DNA from: Bacteroides pyogenes DSM 20611 = JCM 6294
GTDB lineage: Bacteria; Bacteroidota; Bacteroidia; Bacteroidales; Bacteroidaceae
DNA length: 64,000 bases
Direction of reading: 5' to 3'
NCBI RefSeq assembly: GCF_000428105.1
Contig: NZ_KE386625.1
Span: 27,565 to 91,564, forward strand
The position numbers and the translations under genes are program-made. Positions 52,270 to 60,760 of this stretch are shown here, one piece after another. The notes beneath the pieces were generated by a model. That model was not told the origin of the DNA, did not search any database, and worked only from the letters and a program-made list of their open reading frames with translations. The number at the start of each line of letters is the position of its first letter. Position 1 is the first letter of the stretch.

Positions 52270-55203
52270 TTAGAAACGCCCTCGTCCTCTGCCTCCGAAG
52301 CCATCGCGGTGCGGACCTTCGGGCCGATGGAATCCGCCCCCTTGGCGCATGTGAGAACGCGCTTCTTTATTGCCGAAGATGTTAAGGCGGTAAGTAAACC
52401 GGAGCATGCAATAGCTGTTAATGCCGTTGAACTCGGAAACCGAACGTATGTCGGACGTCAGCGAACGGCTGACATTGGTCTGCTGCTTCAGAATATCGTA
52501 AATCTCGAAACTGACAGTAGCGGCATTTCCTTTCAGAAAGTTCTGCGCAATCTGGGCATTCCAGACAAGTTCATTCCGGTTCATACTTGTATCCCGGTAG
52601 CCACGGCGGGCATTGTTGGTAATATTAGTAGACAAAGACATTTGCCAAGGCAGGGAGATGTTGGTGCTCACTCCATAGCCATAGGTGTAAGGCTCCTGAT
52701 TGTTTTCCGGACGCAGTTTGTTACGCTCGAAAGTGTACCTGATCGACCCGTTCACCGAAACCTCGAACCAGTCATTACGGAAAGTACCGTTCAGATGTTC
52801 TCCCAGCAAGAGCGAAGTGCTACGTGTCTTGTCATTCAGCTTCGTCTCATCGTTATAGAGATAAGATATGAGATTGCTGTAACTGGTACGTGAAAACGAA
52901 TTGACGGTAAACCGCTTGTCTTTTAAAGCCGTATTAAAGCCGAACATGGCAAAAGCGCTCCAATTGCCATTGATGTTTTCCGGCCGGGTGATCAACCCTC
53001 CGTTATCGTAATTGTAACGTGTGACATTGCCTATACTATTCTGAGTGAGCGTAAAATTCGCATGCGCCATAATTCCCCGTTGAAGTTCGGCATTATAGGT
53101 ATTGTAAAATGCCCGCATGTTGTGCGAGAAAGAAGGTTTCAACCCCGGATTACCCATGCGGATATTCAGCGGGTTGGAATTGTCGGTGATAGGCAACAGG
53201 CTTTCCATACCAGGCTGACTGCTTCGTCCGCGATAGGTCACGCGCAATTGGCTGACTTTGGAAAAGCGGTAACGAAAATCGATATTCGGAGAAAAATTGA
53301 ATACGGTGCGAACGGTATCGGTCTGATAATCGCCTTTCTTATAAGAAAGAGTAGACCGCTGAGGCTGCAAAGACACACCCGCGCTCAACTGGTAGTTCGC
53401 ACGGATAAACCGTATACCTGCCGTGACATCATGATTATAGTAATGATATTCGGCATTCTTTCCAAGACTGTCGACTTCATACGCAGGGTATCCCGACGGT
53501 AAAGGTTGTCCGATCTTCCAATCCAATGGCAGCAAATCATAAGTGCTTTTATCGCTCTTGCTGTATCTGTATCTGAAAGCATAACTCAATTGCAGAAATG
53601 TTGCGCGCGCAATAGGCTCGCTGTATGTGACCTGAGCCGTATAATTATAATTGGTGGCAGGCATCCTGATGTATTGGGCGCGATACAGAAGAGAGTCTTC
53701 GTCCGAATGACCGGGAACCTGACTTTTCAGTCCGTAATAACGAGTGAGCGACTGCGTATACGAATCGTTGTCATTGTCACCGTAGCCCACCGTTCCCCTC
53801 AATGTCACGTTACGTCCTCTCGAATTCAATCTTCTGTTCAGTTGCAACGTAGCGTTCCCCGACAAGCTCTTGTTCTCTGAAAGCGATCCGCTGTTCGAAG
53901 CATTGACACGAATATCTTTCAGCGGATCGTCTGCCGAATTGCCTTCAAGCCATTCGAGGCTCAGGTAATCATTCGGATTGGGCGTGTATTCCAGCGGATC
54001 TTTCTTGAAAGTGCCTGATGCCGAAACCGACGAAGCATCCGATTTTCCATACGAAAGGTTGGGACGGAAGATAATGTTGGTCAGCGTATCGGGCTTCCAT
54101 TCCAATCGGAAGTCGGCATTGAAATCCGTATTTTTCCTCCTGTTCCTACTGTCGGAGTTGGCAAACGAGTTCCCTTTCTTCAGGAAGCGTTCGGACGAAC
54201 TGACGGAAGACGCGTCACGGTCGGTATAATTATAGCGCACGCTGCCTCCCAACTCCAATTTGTCGGTTTGAGTAGCGAAATTCATACCGATCATCTTGGT
54301 TGCGGTCAGGCCGTTATTGTTTCGGAAAGACGGACGTCCGCCACCCGAAAAGCCTTGATCGTTCACATTATTTGCAGACCCGACCAAAGAGAACTGGCTG
54401 TTTTCCACAAACCGGTTCAACATCACATTGCTCGAATAGCGGTCTTTCGTTCCGGCAGCGACATCGGCATTTCCGAACCATCCTTGATTCATCCCTTTCT
54501 TCACTTTCAAATCGAGCACTGTCTCCTCCTCTCCGTCATCGATGCCCGTAATGCGCGCCAAGTCTGATTTCTTGTCATACGTCTTCAGCTTATCCACCAT
54601 ATCGACCGGCAGATTCTTCAGCCCCGTCTTCACGTCTCCGCCGAAGAACTCCTTTCCGTCCACCATAATCTTCTTAATCTCCTTCCCGTTAATTTTCACA
54701 TTCCCCGATTCGTCGATCTCGGCTCCGGGAAGTTTCTTTACCAGCTCTTCGAGCATGGCGCCTTCGGGAGTGCGATAAGCGGCGGAGTTGAACTCAAGCG
54801 TATCTTCTCTTACCGTGACCTGCGGAGCTTCCGCAACGACAACCGCCTCAGCCAGCATCACCTCGTCGGGCTCCAACGAAACAGTACCAATCTTTTTATC
54901 GGGCACATCGGCAGAGAGCTGCAACGAGAGTGTTTTTGTACGGAAACCGATGGAAGAAACCACTAAAAGATACTTTCCGGCTTTCACCTTCGGAAGCGTA
55001 AACCCACCTTTGTTTCCGGTGGCTATTCCGGCAACATACGAACTGTCGGGAAGCGCTAACAGGCGGACAGTCGCCTGCGTAACCGGTTCTTTCGATTCCG
55101 TTTCAACGACACGTCCCGAAACGGCGATTGTTTTATCTTGTGCAAGAGCAAAGGAGGTGCATATGAATGTAAGCACCAGCCAAACTGAAATTTTTCTCAT
55201 CAA
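52270..55203 (-). CDS. CarboxypepD_reg / TonB-receptor-type outer membrane beta-barrel protein
   Basis: A 977-residue outer membrane protein with signal peptide (LVLTFICTSFALAQ). An Ig-like carboxypeptidase regulatory domain follows (VSGRVVETESKEPVTQATVRLLALPDSSYV...GFTLPKVKAGKYLL, about 28-110). Then comes a plug-like region (PGAEIDESGNVKINGKEIKKIMVDGKEFFGGD) and a C-terminal barrel. It ends with the Gly/Arg tail FGGRGRGRF, uncommon but seen in this family. No SusD partner adjoins, so substrate transport is not supported; the role is unknown. Confidence 0.86.
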   Translation of the reverse strand: MMRKISVWLVLTFICTSFALAQDKTIAVSGRVVETESKEPVTQATVRLLALPDSSYVAGIATGNKGGFTLPKVKAGKYLLVVSSIGFRTKTLSLQLSADVPDKKIGTVSLEPDEVMLAEAVVVAEAPQVTVREDTLEFNSAAYRTPEGAMLEELVKKLPGAEIDESGNVKINGKEIKKIMVDGKEFFGGDVKTGLKNLPVDMVDKLKTYDKKSDLARITGIDDGEEETVLDLKVKKGMNQGWFGNADVAAGTKDRYSSNVMLNRFVENSQFSLVGSANNVNDQGFSGGGRPSFRNNNGLTATKMIGMNFATQTDKLELGGSVRYNYTDRDASSVSSSERFLKKGNSFANSDSRNRRKNTDFNADFRLEWKPDTLTNIIFRPNLSYGKSDASSVSASGTFKKDPLEYTPNPNDYLSLEWLEGNSADDPLKDIRVNASNSGSLSENKSLSGNATLQLNRRLNSRGRNVTLRGTVGYGDNDNDSYTQSLTRYYGLKSQVPGHSDEDSLLYRAQYIRMPATNYNYTAQVTYSEPIARATFLQLSYAFRYRYSKSDKSTYDLLPLDWKIGQPLPSGYPAYEVDSLGKNAEYHYYNHDVTAGIRFIRANYQLSAGVSLQPQRSTLSYKKGDYQTDTVRTVFNFSPNIDFRYRFSKVSQLRVTYRGRSSQPGMESLLPITDNSNPLNIRMGNPGLKPSFSHNMRAFYNTYNAELQRGIMAHANFTLTQNSIGNVTRYNYDNGGLITRPENINGNWSAFAMFGFNTALKDKRFTVNSFSRTSYSNLISYLYNDETKLNDKTRSTSLLLGEHLNGTFRNDWFEVSVNGSIRYTFERNKLRPENNQEPYTYGYGVSTNISLPWQMSLSTNITNNARRGYRDTSMNRNELVWNAQIAQNFLKGNAATVSFEIYDILKQQTNVSRSLTSDIRSVSEFNGINSYCMLRFTYRLNIFGNKEARSHMRQGGGFHRPEGPHRDGFGGRGRGRF

Positions 55204-55644
55204 CCTTATTACGTTTTATAATCACTAAAAAACCTGTTCGGGTCCCATTCGTCTATCCGCCTTTTTCTCAGACCAGCAGTCGTGTCTCTCATAGACCTTA
55301 TCCGACGGATGAGGCACTTCGATCCCTTTTCTCAGACCACCAGTAGTTTCTCTTCTCCTTCATTCCATTTTTACATATAGTCCCGTAAGACCTCAAAGTA
55401 AACAAGACGAAACTCAGGAAGCGGTCACTCCGAATTGTCGGAGAGAAAGCTATTCTGCTTTTTTATCACACACCGGCTTATGCTCCGTGTCGGATAAATT
55501 GCTATCTTCCTCATCGCACAAGTGAAATTACCGCAAGATCGTTTCAAAGCAAAGAACGGAAAGATGGAAACAGTTATTCAAACAGGCTCCAACAACGATT
55601 ATTTGACGGACGGATTCAGGAAAGGTTTAATGAGCAGGCGAAAT
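55204..55644. other. Intergenic region with weak 21-22-bp periodicity
   Basis: No credible gene. CTCAGACC starts at 55267 and 55331 and a variant CTCATAGACC at 55288: intervals 21 and 43, multiples of about 21.5. This could be a decayed sixth array but is weak. The remainder shows nothing recognisable. Confidence 0.5.
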
Positions 55645-56049
55645 TTATTTTTTAAAAAGGCGGTCTACCACTGCTTTCTTCAAACCGAATTCCAAGCAAA
55701 GCACGTTTATAATCAGAAAAGTAAGAAAAGAAGAAGTGTCGACGTTAATCACATCGCCTTTCAGCACGCGCCAAAGCATACCTCCGAAGACAAAGAGGAA
55801 AGTGAAAAAGATAGCGTTGCGAACGGCAGTATTGCGGATCTGCTCCGTTTCACGGTTTTCATGCTTATTCAGCGCAAAAATAATGAACAGGCATCCTGCC
55901 ATCATCAGCAACTTGGTGCATTCTTTATAGAACAAGAGGTTTCGATCGGTCACAAGCCCCTGCATATAAAGTACCGGGATGATGAATAAGGCAATCAGCA
56001 GAATGATATATCCCAACGGACGGCAGAAGACAGGTAATAAAGCTTTCAT
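55645..56049 (-). CDS. Small integral membrane protein, unknown
   Basis: A 134-residue protein with about four hydrophobic spans (11-31, 45-62, 76-97, 106-122). Leftward TACTTTTG element at 56088-56081, 32 bases before the ATG, supports expression. Divergent from aroB. Family not recognised, though similar 4-span proteins are common in Bacteroides. Confidence 0.68.
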   Translation of the reverse strand: MKALLPVFCRPLGYIILLIALFIIPVLYMQGLVTDRNLLFYKECTKLLMMAGCLFIIFALNKHENRETEQIRNTAVRNAIFFTFLFVFGGMLWRVLKGDVINVDTSSFLTFLIINVLCLEFGLKKAVVDRLFKK

Positions 56050-56142
56050 AATCGGATGTTTTCGGATGTTTTTAATAAGGCAAAAGTAAGTAAAAAAAGA
56101 GACTTATATTCATTTGCTTCGGAAAATCTGAAAATTATCATG

Positions 56143-56150
56143 TACATTTG
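56143..56150 (+). promoter_or_regulatory. Promoter -7 element of aroB
   Basis: TACATTTG, matching TAnnTTTG, 24 bases before the aroB ATG. The -33 element at 19 bases is not evident. Confidence 0.6.
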
Positions 56151-56173
56151 CAGGTAGAAAAAGTCAAAAAAAC

Positions 56174-57238
56174 ATGGATAAACAAGAAGTTATTCTCTGC
56201 GGGAATCTCGAAAAAGACCTCGCTAGCGCTATCGCAAAGTGCCCTCACGACAAACTATTCATCCTGACAGACGAGCACACCCGGCAACTCTGCCTCCCTG
56301 TTCTACATAAACTTTCTTCTCTGAAAGGAGCCGTAAATATCTGCATCGGAGCCGAAGACATCCATAAAAACATCGACACATTGGCTTCCGTATGGATGGT
56401 GCTGAGCACGAACGGGGCGACACGGCGCTCTCTGCTCATCAATCTCGGCGGAGGAATGGTGACCGACTTGGGAGGTTTTGCTGCGGCAACGTTCAAGCGT
56501 GGAATTTCTTATATCAACATTCCCACAACGCTGCTATCCATGGTAGATGCATCTGTGGGAGGCAAGACCGGCATCAACTTCAACGGACTGAAGAACGAGA
56601 TAGGCGCTTTTGCTCCGGCAAGCAGCGTGCTGATAGAGACCGGATTTCTACGCAGTCTGGACACAGCAAACTTCCTGTCCGGATATGCGGAGATGTTGAA
56701 GCATGGTCTAATCAGCGACGAGGTACATTGGAGCGAACTGCTTTCTTTCGACATTTCCGCCATTGACTACGGCGTGCTCGGGAAGTTAGTGGGTCAATCG
56801 GTGCACATCAAAGAAAAGGTGGTAGAGCAAGACCCTCACGAGCACGGCATCCGAAAGGCCTTGAATCTGGGACATACGGCAGGACACGCGTTCGAAAGCT
56901 TGGCGCTTGCCGAAAACCGCCCGGTATTGCACGGATACGCCGTAGCATGGGGACTGGTTTGCGAACTTTATCTCTCGCATATCGTCTGCGGATTCCCCAA
57001 AGACAAAATGCGGCAAATGATACAATTCATAAAAGACAACTACGGAATCTTTTTCTTCACTTGCAAACAATACGAAACCTTATACGCATTGATGACGCAC
57101 GATAAGAAAAACAGTTCGACAGCGCATGTCAACTTCACCTTATTGGGAGAGATCGGCGACATACGCATCAACCAAACAACTTCCAAAAAAATGATTTTCG
57201 AAATGCTCGACTTCTATCGCGAGTGTATGGGAATTTAA
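56174..57238 (+). CDS. aroB: 3-dehydroquinate synthase
   Basis: Second step of the shikimate pathway, NAD- and Zn-dependent. The 354-residue protein shows INLGGGMVTDLGGFAAATFKRGI, STVVGMLI-equivalent INIPTTLLSMVDASVGGKTGIN, and the zinc-site NLGHTAGHAFES. Full length. The final 27 bases are partly duplicated downstream (57278-57304). Confidence 0.95.
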   Translation: MDKQEVILCGNLEKDLASAIAKCPHDKLFILTDEHTRQLCLPVLHKLSSLKGAVNICIGAEDIHKNIDTLASVWMVLSTNGATRRSLLINLGGGMVTDLGGFAAATFKRGISYINIPTTLLSMVDASVGGKTGINFNGLKNEIGAFAPASSVLIETGFLRSLDTANFLSGYAEMLKHGLISDEVHWSELLSFDISAIDYGVLGKLVGQSVHIKEKVVEQDPHEHGIRKALNLGHTAGHAFESLALAENRPVLHGYAVAWGLVCELYLSHIVCGFPKDKMRQMIQFIKDNYGIFFFTCKQYETLYALMTHDKKNSSTAHVNFTLLGEIGDIRINQTTSKKMIFEMLDFYRECMGI

Positions 57239-57292
57239 ACTTGCCTTCAAGAGCCGGCAGCAAAGCCGGTTATCGCTTTCTATCGCGAGTGT

Positions 57293-57312
57293 AGAGGGAT
57301 TTAAGTCCCTCT
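57293..57312 (+). terminator. Possible aroB terminator hairpin
   Basis: AGAGGGA (57293-57299), six-base loop, TCCCTCT (57306-57312), followed by the weakly U-rich TATATTG. An additional small hairpin CCGGC/GCCGG lies before it. Confidence 0.55.
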
Positions 57313-57378
57313 TATATTGACGAAGGAAACCCATCGCGTAGCAAAGAACATCGTTGTATATTTAACCCGTCCGATATA

Positions 57379-57500
57379 CATATATAGTCAGCTTGGTAGC
57401 CATATATGGCTACCGCGGTAGGCATATATGGTCAGCAGGGGTAAGTATATATGGCCACCACGGTAGGTATATATGGTCACTTCAACAGGTATATACAACC
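57379..57500. repeat. 22-bp tandem repeats with a TATATGG core
   Basis: Units centred on (c/t)ATATATGG start at 57379, 57401, 57423, 57446, 57468 and 57490 (last copy partial): steps 22, 22, 23, 22 and 22. The variable part between cores reads like tcaccacggtagg. Several units carry internal GGTAGCC/GGCTACC complementarity. Confidence 0.85.
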
Positions 57501-57786
57501 GATACGATGAGGCCGTATTGCTCAATGAAGCAATGAAGTAATGGAGCAATAATTGCACTCGCCCGCTCCTTCCCGAAGCGCTATCATCACCGTTGCCCAA
57601 TAGAGAAACAAGGTATTTACTCCGTATTCCGTCATCCGGAATAAGCCACGCCGTATTTTCCGATGCTATCTCAGCAAATGTTGCGATGTTATTCTACCAA
57701 TTTCCGAAACTGCCTAAATAACTTATTATATGTACGCAACACCATAATAACGCAAGTTCGGGATAAGACATACCCTTGCAAAAACA

Positions 57787-57814
57787 AATCGGCAGTTTGA
57801 TAAGGCTGCCGATT
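57787..57814 (-). terminator. Terminator of the thioredoxin-like fragment / propeller transcript
   Basis: A perfect 9-base stem AATCGGCAG (57787-57795) / CTGCCGATT (57806-57814) with ten-base loop. On the leftward strand it is followed by TGTTTTTGC. It lies 23 bases past the end of the 122-codon gene. Confidence 0.7.
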
Positions 57815-57836
57815 CTTTGGGTAATATTTATGATAA

Positions 57837-58205
57837 TTAGTATCTTAGAACATTAGTGGACACTAATGAAATTATAACTATTTCTATAGGTAAATCATTC
57901 CTATCAAATATAGAGAAAATGTCTTCCCACTTGCCAATTGTTGCCAAATGACAGAGAGAACACTTGCTTGCATCCAGATAAGAGACATAGACATACTTGG
58001 AGTTGGCATTATTGCTATTCTTAAAATCAATTCCTTGGCTAGAGAGGTGTCTCCTTTCTTTAAAGGGTAAATCAAACCTTCTCCCCATAAAAGATTTATA
58101 ATCTTTTTTCAACTTGTTCATCTCCTTTGTTATACAAGCTAACAGGCAGAATATGATATAAAAAAATGTAAATAATTCGAATACAGTTTCATGATTTTGA
58201 AGCAA
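57837..58205 (-). CDS. Probably truncated thioredoxin-like protein of an NVEALA cassette
   Basis: A 122-residue protein: one N-terminal span (9-25), then KSFMGRRFDLPF and KYVYVSYLDASKCSLCHL with a CxxC pair (Cys82, Cys85). This pattern occurs in thioredoxin-like proteins found with beta-propeller and NVEALA genes in Bacteroides. The chain stops soon after the CxxC helix, before the rest of the fold, so it may be truncated. It follows the propeller gene by 49 bases in the same direction. An 18-bp palindrome lies at its 3' end (57851-57868). Confidence 0.5.
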   Translation of the reverse strand: MLQNHETVFELFTFFYIIFCLLACITKEMNKLKKDYKSFMGRRFDLPFKERRHLSSQGIDFKNSNNANSKYVYVSYLDASKCSLCHLATIGKWEDIFSIFDRNDLPIEIVIISLVSTNVLRY

Positions 58206-58254
58206 TTTACAAGAGACTTTCGTGCAGTTATTAGCTACACGAAAGCTCTAATAT

Positions 58255-59373
58255 CTATTCACCGCTGATCTCGTAGAAAAATAGAATGGGATTATCTTCT
58301 GCATTCAATCCATTATCTGCAAAGTATGAAAACCCGTTTTCTTTTTCCAATTCTAAAAGTTTACTAGCATCTGCAGCCATTATGATCTGATTTCCTTTTA
58401 TGGTCAAATAATCGCCCATAAAGAAATATTTATATACATTATCAATTTTTTCCCCGACCTTAATAGTCCTGTTATTCCCTTCTTTATCTATGCGTGTTAT
58501 ACACGTTTTTATTCCTGACTCCCCAAATAATGGATAAACAATATATTGATTTGTACCAACAGCGGCATATGTCTGCAAATATCTCACACACTTTTTATAC
58601 TTTGTTTCTTCATTCATTTCATAAAACCCTTTTTTTGTTGCCGGCAGATGATCTTCTGTATTAAAATCAAAAATTGTTCTTTTATCCGCACCATCCTTTT
58701 TTAGTGAATATATTGAATAATCAAAAGGATGACCGACAATAAGTTCATTCTCACTGCATAGGAATGCGTTGAATCCAGAGAATGTAAAAGCTTCATTTTT
58801 GTCAAATTTGTCAATAGAGCATATTTCTTTTTTCTTTTTTAAATCATAAAAAACGAAATTGTAAAGTTTATCATTGTTTTGTTCAGAAGACAAAATGATG
58901 GTATTATCATCGACAATGATAAAATGCTGATATTTGTCATCAAGGTTATATTTGTCAACATAATTCCCATCAATTGTATATTCCAGTAGTAATTTCTGTA
59001 ATCCAGAAAGGATGTATATCCTGTTTTTATATAATTGAAAATCGTTGACATTATTATATTCACCATTTCCATTCCCCAGTCGGTTTATCTTGCTGATAAA
59101 ATCTCCCTTATTTGAGAAAATGAAAATTTGTCGATTACATAGGATGCTTATCTTATCATCTGAGAGTCTAAGAGCATCTATTCGCGACAAGATGCAGGAA
59201 TCAGATTTTGACAATCTAATGTGCTCAACATGATGAATAAAATCAGATGCCTCCATTTCATTGTCTGGAGAGACAACAATAGCATCATCTTCTTGGGGAT
59301 GCCCACATGATACAAATAAACTCATCATCAATAAAATGAGAGTTGCGCTTAAAAATGCCAAAAGTTTATTCAT
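58255..59373 (-). CDS. Six-bladed beta-propeller lipoprotein
   Basis: A 372-residue exported lipoprotein (lipobox LFVSCG, Cys23). Repeated blade-like segments are visible, such as IFIFSNKGDFISKINRLGNGNGEYNNVNDFQLYKNRIYIL, typical of the BF3164/NHL-like six-bladed propellers of Bacteroides. The coding region is more A+T-rich than the flanking genome, suggesting an accessory element. It lies between the NVEALA peptide gene and the thioredoxin-like fragment. Biochemical role unknown. Confidence 0.82.
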   Translation of the reverse strand: MNKLLAFLSATLILLMMSLFVSCGHPQEDDAIVVSPDNEMEASDFIHHVEHIRLSKSDSCILSRIDALRLSDDKISILCNRQIFIFSNKGDFISKINRLGNGNGEYNNVNDFQLYKNRIYILSGLQKLLLEYTIDGNYVDKYNLDDKYQHFIIVDDNTIILSSEQNNDKLYNFVFYDLKKKKEICSIDKFDKNEAFTFSGFNAFLCSENELIVGHPFDYSIYSLKKDGADKRTIFDFNTEDHLPATKKGFYEMNEETKYKKCVRYLQTYAAVGTNQYIVYPLFGESGIKTCITRIDKEGNNRTIKVGEKIDNVYKYFFMGDYLTIKGNQIIMAADASKLLELEKENGFSYFADNGLNAEDNPILFFYEISGE

Positions 59374-59581
59374 AGTTTTTCGTTTTTATTCATGAGTGTT
59401 CACCAAAAGATTCTAACTGTTAATATCTGCCACAGAATATCAGCGAGTTGCGAACCCATATGGAGCGTAGCGATATGAAATAGCCATGATGCCACGTTTC
59501 AACTGTTTATAAAAAACATTTTTATACCCAAATTCAATCTATATTTCATCGCTCGCAAATTATAGTAGACACTAGTGATTT
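59374..59581. other. Spacer between propeller and NVEALA genes
   Basis: 208 bases; no gene, terminator or consensus promoter is evident. It includes GTAGACACTAGTG near 59565-59577, resembling one arm of the palindrome at 57851-57868. Confidence 0.5.
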
Positions 59582-59911
59582 TTATTTTAGTATTTGATAC
59601 AAATCAACACATTCAACAGGTTTGCAATACACATCCCCCGTTCCAGAACATATAATTTCGCCATCAAATGTGATGTCGCCATTTGCATCTGCAGTCAAAA
59701 TACTTCCACCCAATAACTTAATTTTTCCCTTTGCACCGCCATGAATTATGCATGAGTTCGAGTTTCTTTCCTTTACTTTGAAGTAAGTTTCGTCTTGACT
59801 CAACGCCTCCACATTTGCCAACAGCAAATTGTCACTCTCACTTGCATTTGTCTGGAAAGACTTTGCGGCAACGAATGTTGCGATGGCGACAACTACAATG
59901 CACGGCAGCAT
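59582..59911 (-). CDS. NVEALA-family peptide precursor (start disrupted by a poly-A tract)
   Basis: From the internal ATG at 59911 it gives 109 residues: a hydrophobic leader, then LLLANVEALSQDE at 30-42, the hallmark of NVEALA peptides, then a Cys-containing C-terminal part. The usual MKKK start exists at 59927, but a run of nine A (59921-59913 on this strand) puts it out of frame with the body. Eight A would restore MKKKNMLPC. Either the internal ATG is used or the gene is switched off by the tract. Function of the family is unknown. Confidence 0.75.
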   Translation of the reverse strand: MLPCIVVVAIATFVAAKSFQTNASESDNLLLANVEALSQDETYFKVKERNSNSCIIHGGAKGKIKLLGGSILTADANGDITFDGEIICSGTGDVYCKPVECVDLYQILK

Positions 59912-60006
59912 ATTTTTTTTTCTTCATGTTGTTTAAAAAGTGTCCGCAGATTGTTATCACTGACAAGGGCGCGGACTTTAATCCTTGCAGTGCGTTATGA
60001 TATACC

Positions 60007-60216
60007 ATGATTACCGGAAGTAAAGTTATTGATTTTTTTTGTATTGCAAACGATTTTTGCAAAGAATTTGAACCATAGATGGCTAAAAATGCACTTCCAT
60101 CCACTCTCGATGCACCCAAACGCGAGCGAAAGCGCATGATGTCGGATGCTGAAGTCATCACCATACTGATTTGTTTTCACTTCAATCCATTCCGGAACTT
60201 TAAGCATTACTACAAA
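60007..60216 (+). pseudogene. IS982-family transposase remnant
   Basis: One frame encodes SKVIDFFCIANDFCKEFEP, an in-frame TAG at 60076-60078, then SDAEVITILICFHFNPFRNFKHYYK. This is the N-terminus of IS982-type transposases in order and spacing. The similarity stops at about 60216 and the catalytic DDE region is absent. No terminal inverted repeats were identified. It lies between the NVEALA gene and tRNA-Pro. Confidence 0.8.
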
Positions 60217-60344
60217 CCTTCTCATACAACCGTTTTGTCGAGATTATGCCAAGATGTTTTGTTGTGTATATCCCGAACTCGCGTTAATAATAAGCCCTTA
60301 GTAACAAAACAATTTTTGAAACAAAACAAAAACACGCCGATTTA
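60217..60344. other. Degraded sequence before tRNA-Pro
   Basis: Follows the transposase remnant without recognisable coding content. The open frame through it (to 60396) runs into the tRNA and is not a gene. Confidence 0.5.
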
Positions 60345-60375
60345 TTTGTTATTTCAAAATAAAGCATTACTTTTG
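60345..60375 (+). promoter_or_regulatory. Promoter of tRNA-Pro
   Basis: TTTG (60345-60348), 19 bases, TACTTTTG (60368-60375): full Bacteroides consensus, 11 bases before the tRNA. Confidence 0.88.
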
Positions 60376-60386
60376 CATCCGCAATT

Positions 60387-60461
60387 CGGGGTGTAGCTCA
60401 GCCCGGTTAGAGTACGCGTCTGGGGGGCGTGTGGTCGCTGGTTCGAATCCAGTCACCCCGA
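60387..60461 (+). tRNA. tRNA-Pro(GGG)
   Basis: Cloverleaf of 75 bases: acceptor CGGGGTG/CACCCCG, anticodon stem CGCGT/GCGTG with loop CTGGGGG, giving anticodon GGG, and T loop GTTCGAATC. CCA not encoded. Confidence 0.95.
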
Positions 60462-60475
60462 CTGGTGAAAAGAAG

Positions 60476-60506
60476 AGGCTGTCTCAAAGTAAAAATGAGG
60501 CAGCCT
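60476..60506 (+). terminator. Terminator of tRNA-Pro
   Basis: AGGCTGTCTCA (60476-60486) pairs with TGAGGCAGCCT (60496-60506), one G-U. The same AGGCTGTCTCA core occurs in the hairpin at 63231-63267. Confidence 0.8.
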
Positions 60507-60760
60507 TACTTATATAATTAATAAATTCAACTATAAATAAAACGCTTTATCACGGTCAGCTTTCCGCAGACAGGAATGCAAAAAAATAGAGAATGCCCCA
60601 AGAGCGAACGGCTCACAGATCATCACTCCCCTTGCCCGCAGGCGAGGATACAAAGGTTGAGGATGACGGAAAAGTCCGTATTGAATGTTTATCTGCCGCG
60701 CGGACAGGTTGTGACAGAGTATCGGAAACTTGAAGCCCAACCTCTTTTACGTTTAGAACA
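60507..60760. other. Spacer before queA
   Basis: No consensus promoter or gene recognised. A 62-codon frame at 60576-60764 lacks any family resemblance and is judged chance. Confidence 0.5.

Larger units (their letters stand above)
57239..57836. other. Intergenic region between aroB and a convergent gene
   Basis: No gene. It contains a partial copy of the aroB 3' end, a hairpin AGAGGGA/TCCCTCT (57293-57312), a 22-bp array (57379-57500) and, at its right end, a terminator-like hairpin (57787-57814). From 57500 to 57780 nothing is recognised. Confidence 0.6.
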
